A stretch of DNA of 64,000 bases from Flaccisagitta enflata (lineage: Eukaryota > Chaetognatha > Sagittoidea > Aphragmophora). The notes under the pieces are model-generated. The model had not been told where the DNA came from. It worked only from the letters and a program-made list of their open reading frames with translations, and did not search any database. The position numbers were made by a program, and so were the translations under genes. The stretch covers positions 19,096,001 through 19,160,000 of the forward strand of contig OZ231126.1 of the NCBI GenBank assembly GCA_965153355.1, written 5' to 3'. The stretch's first letter is position 1. Every line of letters begins with the position of its first letter. Below are positions 57,945-64,000 of this stretch, piece by piece.

Positions 57945-60900
57945 CTGGCGTATCCTAAAAGCCGTCAACGGCAATCTCACTGCTGTCAAAAAGACGCGAT
58001 ATGGCCAAAGTGAAAAAAATGGAAATAAGCGAAAAACAGGGATCACGGCTGACCACTTCTTTTAGCCAAACAGATTACAATTTATCGTCAATTTCATGAG
58101 TACTACCTTTCTTTGCCAGGTTTACAGAAAAATCTAGCGCAGTAACAAAATTGACGCCAAGTGCGTCACTTCCCGTCACTTCTAATTTAGTGAACAATGC
58201 AAGATACATGTTCCTGTTTGAGATTTGTATATCTAAAGACACCACAGACATGAGACCTGTAAAAAAGGGACCAAAATGTAATTTTTCTGTGCAAATATTG
58301 CACAAAAACTGGAAGTAACAATGAAATTTTGCTAAACTTGAAGCATTTTGAGGCACGTGGCAGTAATCATTTGATGAAGTTGTGTCCGGTGGTTTCCATG
58401 GCATTCTACTCCTTGATTTCTTTTGTAAACAAAGTTCCCTCATGAGTTATTAAGAAAACTATGAATAGAAAAGTCTGCTGAAAAAAAGGAAGAAAAAGGG
58501 CGCGAAAAAAGCTTACCGTAAGAACCGTCAAAAATGATTTTCCATCTATTCTTCCGTCTGAAAATTTAAAAAACGCTTGACCGAAACATTTCTGGAAGTT
58601 TAGGGTAATACCCCAAAACTAAGCTCTTGCAGTGAAGTGATTTCCTGCTCATGGACACCAGGTCCAAGCCAAAAATTTTGATATCATAGTCCTTATGGGT
58701 ATCAATTGATTTAGCTTGGAAAGACGAATCGATTGAGCTTCACAATGATAGCCTAGCTCTATTTTCAGTCGCGTGCACGCGACTCTACACCCCACTTTGT
58801 CGGTCCATCTGTCTGTTAGTGGGTTGGTCAGTCTGTCAGTCTGTCACACTTACTTTTTTTATCAATCTTATTCCTTTAAGTCATTTAAGAGTGAGTCATT
58901 CTAAGTCATTCTAAGTCATTCTAAGTCAATCTGCAAGTCTCGCACGCGACTTATAGGTGTTGGCCTTGTTTCCGGTAGAATATGCCACTTCCGGTTTAGT
59001 TAGTGACGTCAAAGAAAGGTTCCCAGGTCCCCGATTGATGCTTTCAATCCTAGAAAGATGGTTTGGGTACTTGAAATAACAGAAATTAGTCAGAATAACA
59101 TTTTTTGTGCGATAGAGAGCTCGGTAAACAACAACAAGATCAACGTCAACAATGAACTTTTGCCATTTAACGCTAATTGACGCACGTGGCACTTTGGAGC
59201 GCGAGGCGGGAGCCAAGAATTCAGATTTTATGGTCATTATGGGTATCAATCGATTGAGCATGAAAAGAGAAATCAAATGAGCTGCCCAAATATAACCTAT
59301 CTCCATTTTACCGGTAGAAAATGGGTCTACTATATTGCATTGCAACCCCGCGTTAGTTGTTAAGTCTGAAAGCACATGTTTGCTAACCTATCAAGCTTGG
59401 TAAATGATGGCTGTTGCCGCTCTGTGCTCCCTTTCAGACGGTGATACTGCTTCGGAGTCCTGACCATCTTCTTTTTCATTTTAACATGAAACAGTTACAA
59501 GATCAATAAGGAACTCGAAGCCGCCAAAGCCAAGAAAGCGAAGCAAAAGAAGAAAATGCTGTTGACGACCGAGGAGAAAAAGGAATTGGCGGCCAAAAAG
59601 ACCGCGGCCAAGAAAACGGAAAAGGAAGGAAAAGCGAAAGAGAAGAAGGCGGCCGCTGCAGCTGGAGGTAAGAAAGCCGTTAAGGCGTCGGACGAGCAGG
59701 AAAAGGGAAAGAAGGGCGCCGCCAAAAAGAAGGAAACTGCGGCCGAGAAAAAGTCCGCGGCGGCTAAGGATAAGAAAGCTTCGACAGCGGGCGCCAAGAA
59801 GAAAGCCGCAACACGTGGCGCTAAAGTGGCCGTGGCTCCGCCTAAGCCGCGTAAAGTGGCCGCGGCCAGTTCCGCCTCGTCCGCCGATGGCGAATCGGAA
59901 TCGGAAGTGGAAGATCTGCCTCTGAGCGCCGTAGTGAATAAGCCGGCGTCCACCCGAGGACGCGGTGCGGCGAGGGGAGCTAGAGGGACGAAGAGAGGCG
60001 CTTCCAACGCTTCGTCGACGGCGTCGAAACGTGGTGGTGACTCCGCTGATGAAGATATGGTGCCGGAGAAGAAGGGTAGAGTAGGGAAACCAGCAGGTGA
60101 GATGGGGAAGAAAAGGGCAGAGGTTGGTAGTAATCATGTGTATATGCGGACTCTTGAAAGCCTTTTTGCGGCAATATTTATTGAATGGTATTCCTTAGTT
60201 TATTCCTTGATTTGATCAGGGAAAGGCGCAGCTGCGAAACGGGGCCGAGGAGCGAAAACTAACGTTTCTAGCGACCCGCGCCAGGCCGCTCAATCGACCG
60301 GTATGGCTTGTGTTAGGGGGGGGTGGGGCAAATCGGGCCAGGGGCAAATCGGGCCACTTCTGTATAATTATGTCACTTCTGAAATGAATATTGGGATAAA
60401 AGTAGTGATGATCCTGCTATGAGTTGCACCAGTCAATGGGGTTGTTGGGGTGATGTTTCTTCAGAACTGCTGCAGCAACAGCAGCATCAGCACAACTTCA
60501 TTCCTAACCTTTACTGATACGATAACTGATAGATTGTGATAAACTTTATCACAACTTCAACAATTGTCATTTTGCGTAACTTTTTGGTATTGGATATGGG
60601 GATTGGGTCCAATATCTTTGATACCAATTTGCTAGTCTTGCTGTATGACAAGATGATCAAAACGTGGGGCAAATCGGGCCACCAGGAAAGTCCTTTACAG
60701 GTCAGAGCGTAATTGAACGCGAGGCCCCCTTGAAAACTGTAGCAGACCCCCTACAGCCCAGTATGTTGAAGCTAGGGGTATGATTGAGGTATCATTTGAA
60801 AGCTTATGAGAATACAAATGGCGCCATCAGAGCGTTTTTTCAGTTTTGAGCCCTGACTAAAATTACAGCACTTTAAAGGTGTAAAAATTGATTTTTTTGG

Positions 60901-62174
60901 GGTTGTTTTAAAAAAGTTAAATTTGTTACTTTGAAGAGCTATAACTTGAGCTAGAAAACAAAATTAAAAAAACCCTCTGATGGCGCCATTTGTATTCTCA
61001 TAAGCTTCCAAATGATACCTCAATCATACCCCTAGCTTCAACCTACTGGGCTGTTGGGGGTCTGCTACAGTTATCTTTCCTGAAAGTGGGGGCCTCTCGT
61101 TCAAATACGCTCTGTTCTGTAATTTCTTTGTTAGCAGATTTTTCATGGCTGTAAAAGGCAACATTTTCGGGCTCAGGAGTAGTTCTCTTTTTTCAGTATG
61201 TAAAATCGAACAAATTTGGCAATTAAGTAATTTAATCAAACCCCAACTCAGCTCCTGGCATCCTGGCAAAAAATTTTGGGCAATTTTGTGCGCCCCTAGA
61301 GGAATATGCAAATAAAGCTTAAAGTGGCCCGATTTGCCCCACCTGGGGTAAATTGGGCCACAACAGGTTTTTTCAAAAATATGGGCCCCTATGGGGCTCA
61401 CTCTGGAATTCATTATGTCAGCCCTAAACCTATGGATAAATGCTACCTTAACATGGAAATCATTTGCTTTGGAGGATAAATTTGAAAAATTCCCATTACA
61501 AAAACCGTAAAAATGGCCCGATTTGCCCCCCCCCCCTACTGTCTTCAATTTGTTGGGTGTCTTTGATGCCGAATAACGAAATGTTCAGATAATTCAAGTT
61601 TTGTCGTGACATTTGTTTCTGCAGACGAAGAAGAGGAAGAACCGGCGAGCAACGCCAAGGCCCAAAAGACTAAGGCTACACGAGGGAAGGCGGCCAAACC
61701 GGCTCAAGCCAAGAAAAAAACTGTCGTTGAAAAGGAACCACAAGGTCAGTATTTGGTCGTTGTTACCTTGTCTTGTCCTTTTCTTTTTCTTGGCCATGGC
61801 CGATTACATGTATGTCAATGATTATAATTGTAAGTCTGAGTCTCTGAGACTGCTTTTCATTTTCAGAAACCAACAGCGAAGAGGATGAGGAGGAAGAAAA
61901 GGATGAGGATGATGATGAAGAAAAGGGAAAAGAAGACGAATTGTCAGAAGAGTTGTCTGAGGAGGAAGTTGAGGAGAAGAACGTGAACGGGGGAGCCAAA
62001 GGAGACGGTGAAGATGACGAAGAAGAATCTGTCGATGAAGAGGACGGCGATGGTGAAGGCAAAGACGACGACAGAGGATCAGCGTCTGAACCGGAAATAC
62101 CCCTCAAGGCGGCGCCGGCCAAGTCCAAGGCTGCCGCGGTTAAACCAAACTTTGACGATTTGAGCAGTTCCGAG
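54383..62174 (+). CDS. Linker-histone H1-like protein (at least 451 aa, six coding exons, 3' end open)
   Basis: Coding exons: 54383-54517, 55733-55839, 59495-60096, 60220-60300, 61625-61744, 61867-62174. Each join is GT-AG and in phase, giving 451 codons without a stop. The ATG at 54383 follows an acceptor (TTCTCTTTTGCAG) by 29 nt and has A at -3. Residues 13-85 form a linker-histone winged helix: SFKELIQRAMKELPADRKGI, TRQSIAKFVSVQ, then ERSLTNAALKKLVFTQELIE, VSSGRYKINKE, parallel to H1 'ELI.KA', 'GVS..ALKK', 'LKSLV..GTL', 'GSFKLNK'. Residues 86-348 are Lys/Ala-rich, as in H1 tails, with GRGAARGARGTKRG. Residues 349-440 are strongly acidic (EEDEEEEKDEDDDEE), which is unusual for H1. The last exon either splices on (GAG|GTAACT) or reads through to a stop at 62243. 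H1 binds nucleosomal linker DNA. Metazoan H1 genes are often intronless, so this is a multi-intron variant or a divergent H1-domain protein. Confidence 0.8.
54613..54742. mobile_element. 130-bp hAT-like MITE in H1-like intron 1
   Basis: TIR TAGGGATGTGGAAGCG at both ends. An exact 8-bp duplication GCTACAAC flanks it (54605-54612, 54743-54750). The interior has CCGCTTCCACCGCTTCCGCT repeats. Confidence 0.9.
55079..55206 (+). mobile_element. HT element, type B, in H1-like intron 1
   Basis: AACAAGGCCAAGTAGGCCAA, TAAGGTGCGACG, then (GACC)n, GACGGACACAGCCAGTTATA, TAGGCGCTTTGTCGCACCTA and AAAA. The 5' GGTGCGAC is complementary to the 3' GTCGCACC. Confidence 0.8.
55301..55702. mobile_element. ~400-bp foldback element in H1-like intron 1
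   Basis: GCAATGAAAATACAATGAGA and AATCTCTAGCAACCCCCC on the left are mirrored on the right (GGGGGGTTGCTAGAGATTTT). Inner GAATTCCCGCCATC..GGCGAT also pairs with ATCGCC..GATGGCGGGAATT. It ends only 31 bp before the next exon. Confidence 0.8.
56495..56540 (+). mobile_element. HT type A 3' end
   Basis: CGGCCGGACAAAGCCGGTTG, then TAGTCGTATGCACGCGACTA and TAAAG: a hairpin with one mismatch. Confidence 0.5.
56582..56655. repeat. (GA)n microsatellite
   Basis: A pure GA run of about 70 bp in the 56-59 kb intron. Confidence 0.97.
56768..56898 (+). mobile_element. HT-type element with GTCGCG stem
   Basis: CGCAGACGGGTGGACATTAG near the 5' side, (GATGGACG)n, AAACTGAAAAGTGGCAGTCG, then GCGACCGCGTGTCCGCGACT and AAAAA at the 3' end. 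Confidence 0.5.
57160..57579 (-). CDS. Unidentified ORF (139 codons) inside the intronic TIR element
   Basis: An open frame with protein-like composition, for example EEYEENVGNSDKEAIAYLVL and DEAEILLKTIQGHDKVCDPP. It ends in sequence resembling an HT terminus (57180-57200), so its C-terminus is probably not original. Possibly an exon of the element's old gene; no family is recognised. Confidence 0.35.
   Translation of the reverse strand: MGIGNLEIGSTTFFEEYEENVGNSDKEAIAYLVLDEAEILLKTIQGHDKVCDPPPPIDGSEGMKSTPKYEIPMLKEEMPARSMEVVKNSKQVSCSNTTLKNSPSFGQMTPLKIQKYLARTDVPIGTTRCPRLKIPHALM
57870..57940. repeat. (CT)n microsatellite
   Basis: A CT run of about 70 bp; the Ser/Leu frame across it is an artefact. 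Confidence 0.97.
58075..58443 (-). CDS. Unidentified ORF (122 codons) inside the intronic TIR element
   Basis: An open frame with RSRMPWKPPDTTSSNDYCHV near its start and FHCYFQFLCNICTEKLHFGP. The composition is plausible for protein, but there is no recognised domain and no supporting splice sites. It may be a remnant of the same gene as the ORF at 57160-57579. Confidence 0.3.
   Translation of the reverse strand: MRELCLQKKSRSRMPWKPPDTTSSNDYCHVPQNASSLAKFHCYFQFLCNICTEKLHFGPFFTGLMSVVSLDIQISNRNMYLALFTKLEVTGSDALGVNFVTALDFSVNLAKKGSTHEIDDKL
58767..58971 (-). mobile_element. HT element, type A, full length (inverted)
   Basis: AGTCGCGTGCACGCGACT hairpin, TACACCCCACTTTGTCGG, GTCTGTCAGTCTGTCA, AAGTCATTCT units, then CGCACGCGACTTATAGGTGT and TGGCCTTGTT. 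It lies inside the 55946-59327 element. Confidence 0.8.
60316..61536. mobile_element. TA-flanked TIR element (1.2 kb) in H1-like intron 4
   Basis: Ends GGGGGGGGTGGGGCAAATCG (then GGCCA) and, inverted, GGGGGG..GGGGCAAATCGGG (then CCA). TA lies outside both (60314-60315, 61537-61538). The GGGGCAAATCGGGCCA motif also repeats internally. No ORF. Confidence 0.8.
60698..61119. mobile_element. 422-bp foldback element nested in the previous element
   Basis: CAGGTCAGAGCGTAATTGAA is mirrored at the right end, and the arms stay paired through GCAGACCCCCTACAGCCCAG and ATGGCGCCAT. TA borders both ends (60696-60697, 61120-61121). Confidence 0.85.
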
Positions 62175-62745
62175 GTAACTTATTGTGAATGGCTTTTATT
62201 GTCCAACTGTACAAGTATATCGATGCGTGTTAGACACGGATGATCGATAATCGATATTGGATAAAGATTTACTGATAACTAAGACCAATTTCGGTTTAAA
62301 TTGGCCTCTTGGAATTATGTGAATTAAATGATCGATCGATGAAAGAATTAGTTGTCCCAGACGTACATGCATGACCTTGCTTCTAGTTGGCTGTAAATTG
62401 GCAATTATTCCCGACTCAAACGGTCAGTGTTAGGCGGCGCGGTGACACGCTTTTCCATTTGCGTCCTACGGATGAAACAAAACTTGTTAGTGAGGGCGGC
62501 GTGTCCTCGTATGATAGCGCGGCTTGTCTGTCTTCGTTAGTTCCTCCGATCAATAAAAGATGGCCAAGACGGTGCGCTTGGGTGCTTCACATAGCAAAAG
62601 TTGCTTATTTCTTTTCATCCTCTTTACCTAATGTGGAGTGGCAAATTTTAGGAGCCTTACCATTTTTCTTTTATCAAAAATCATTCATCTTCCGTTTTTG
62701 TCCGCGACGGAATACCATTCCGACGCGGACTATAATTCGAGGCGG
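62175..62745. other. Possible intron of the H1-like gene, no exon recognised
   Basis: No convincing further exon was found. ORFs near 62387 lack splice-consistent joins. Confidence 0.35.
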
Positions 62746-63690
62746 GTGGGTGTCGTTGTCGTTGTCGTTGTCGTCGTCGTCCACACTTTTAAAAATGGGC
62801 TAACTTTTGAACGCCTTGACCGATTTGCTTCATATTTGGAGGAAAGTTGTATTAGGGTAAGCCGCTTTGCAGCCTATGCGTATGTTATGATCCGACCCAC
62901 CCAACCGGCCCAACCAGCCTACCAGCCTAAAAGTGAAAAACGTGCATAACTTCGGCGTTTTTCTACCGATTTGGTTAAAATTTGGTATGTAGTCCCTAAA
63001 TGGAAGAACTCAACACATGTATTTGAATCGTAAAGATTTTAGCATGCTAACCGGCCAAACCGGCCTACCACCCAACCAGCCCACCAGCCTAAAAGTGAAA
63101 AACCTGCATAACTTTGGCATTTTTCAACCGATTTGGTTAAAACTTGGTAGGTAGTCTCTAAATGGAAGGACTCAACATATGTATTTGATTTGTAAAGATT
63201 TTAGCATGCTAACCGGCCTACCACCCAACCTGCCTACCAGCCTAAAAGTGAAAAACGTGCATAACTCTGGCATTTTTCAACTGATTTGGTTAAAACTTGG
63301 TATGTAGTCTCTAAATGGAAGGACACAACATATGTATTTGAATTGTAAAGATTTTAGCATGCTAACCGGCCAAACCGGCCTACCAGCCAACCAGCTGAAA
63401 AGTGGAAAACGTGCATAACTATGGCATTTCTCTACCGATTTGGTTAAGATTTGGTTTGTAGTCCCTAAATGGAAGCACTCAACATATGTATTTGAATTGT
63501 AAAGATTTTAGCATGCTAACCGGCCAAAACGGCCTACTAGCCTACCAGCCTAAAGTGAAAAACGTGCATAACTTTGGCATTTTTCAACCGATTTGGTTAA
63601 AAATTGGTATGTTGTCTCTAAATGGAAGGACTCAACATATGTATTTGATTTGTAAAGATTATAGCATGCTAACTGGCCAAACTGGCCAAA
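62746..63690. repeat. ~155-160-bp tandem repeat, about six copies
   Basis: Each unit contains CATAACTTTGGCATTTTTCA, CCGATTTGGTTAAAACTTGG, TATGTAGTCTCTAAATGGAA, GGACTCAACATATGTATTTG and TAAAGATTTTAGCATGCTAA, then CCGGCCAAACCGGCC. Preceded by a GTCGTT stretch and a hairpin of GTCCGCGACGG type near 62699. Confidence 0.9.
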
Positions 63691-63885
63691 CCGCCGTTTG
63701 ACAATGCCATTTGACAGCACCGTTTGACAGCGCCGTTTGACAGCGCCGTTTGACAACGCCGTTTGACAACGCCGTTTGACAGCGCCGTTTGACAACGCCG
63801 TTTGACAACGCCGTTTGACAACGCCGTTTGACAACGCCGTTTAACAACGCCGTTTGACAACGCCGTTTAACAACGCCGTTTGACT
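63691..63885. repeat. 13-bp minisatellite (GCCGTTTGACAAC)
   Basis: About 15 near-identical units. All minus-strand 'SNGVVKRRCQTAL' frames are artefacts. It is followed by CCAGTCGCGGAC, which is complementary to the hairpin near 62699, so the whole block 62699-63897 may be one HT-type element. Confidence 0.95.
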
Positions 63886-64000
63886 CCAGTCGCGGACCCT
63901 TACTCTTTTAAGATTTTTTAGAAAATTGTTTTTGAGAGCTTAATTTGTATATTGCAGTGGGATAAAAAAGTATGCTGATCTTCTTTGAATTAGCTTTTAA

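Larger units (their letters stand above)
55946..59327. mobile_element. 3.4-kb TA-flanked TIR element in H1-like intron 2
   Basis: Inverted repeats of ~165 bp (55946-56110 and ~59167-59327) begin GACCCATTTTCTACCGGTAA. TA borders both ends (55944-55945, 59328-59329). It contains GA and CT microsatellites, HT fragments and two minus-strand ORFs (139 and 122 codons). Probably an older transposon bombarded by smaller ones. Confidence 0.75.

Noticed and set aside
62387-62803. 138-codon ORF after the H1-like exons
   Set aside because: It has no acceptor or donor in phase with the last H1-like exon, and its end runs into low-complexity GTC repeats.

Overview
This window is animal nuclear DNA. It has spliced genes with GT-AG introns, a nucleoplasmin-family histone chaperone, a linker-histone-like gene and several intron-containing DNA transposon genes. 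There are no bacterial operons, ribosome binding sites or CRISPR arrays. AT-rich spacers, very dense microsatellites and minisatellites, and many terminal-inverted-repeat (TIR) elements suggest a repeat-laden invertebrate genome. I cannot name the species or phylum from the sequence.

Layout. 1-12 kb: minisatellites, a mariner-like MITE, a hAT-like element with an 8-bp target-site duplication (TSD), long-hairpin 'X' elements and hairpin-tailed 'HT' elements. 12.1-17.4 kb: a 5.3-kb transposon with about 0.6-kb TIRs and a decayed gene. 20.0-23.7 kb (-): an intact 1210-codon ORF that looks like a DDE-type transposase. 24.6-27.9 kb: small TIR elements. 28.9-30.2 kb: a tandem cluster of eleven miRNA-like hairpins of two alternating families. 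30.35-32.19 kb (-): a complete three-coding-exon nucleoplasmin gene with TATA box and initiator. 32-36 kb: microsatellites and repeats. 36.46-42.43 kb: an apparently complete pogo/CENP-B-like transposon with TA TSD, coding for a zinc-finger DDD transposase in seven exons and a HIRAN-like accessory ORF. 42.4-46.7 kb: nested TIR elements and a pyrimidine microsatellite. 46.9-48.0 kb (-): two exons of an unknown gene. 48-51 kb: nested inverted repeats that supply an empty site for the X element. 51.4-53.8 kb (+): two 3'-terminal exons of an unknown gene. 54.4-62.2 kb (+): a linker-histone H1-like gene with at least six coding exons and transposon-filled introns. 62.7-63.9 kb: tandem repeats.

How it fits together. 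The likely host genes are the histone chaperone, the H1-like gene, the putative miRNA cluster and two unidentified partial genes. Most of the rest is mobile DNA or its debris. Two recurrent non-autonomous families stand out. HT elements end in a short perfect hairpin followed by TAAAA, have the same stem sequence repeated near the other end, and carry (GACC/GACG)n plus minisatellite bodies. X elements carry 35-40 bp inverted blocks around tandem 20-bp units. Every exon join reported was checked by hand for splice dinucleotides and reading phase. No homology search or RNA data were available.
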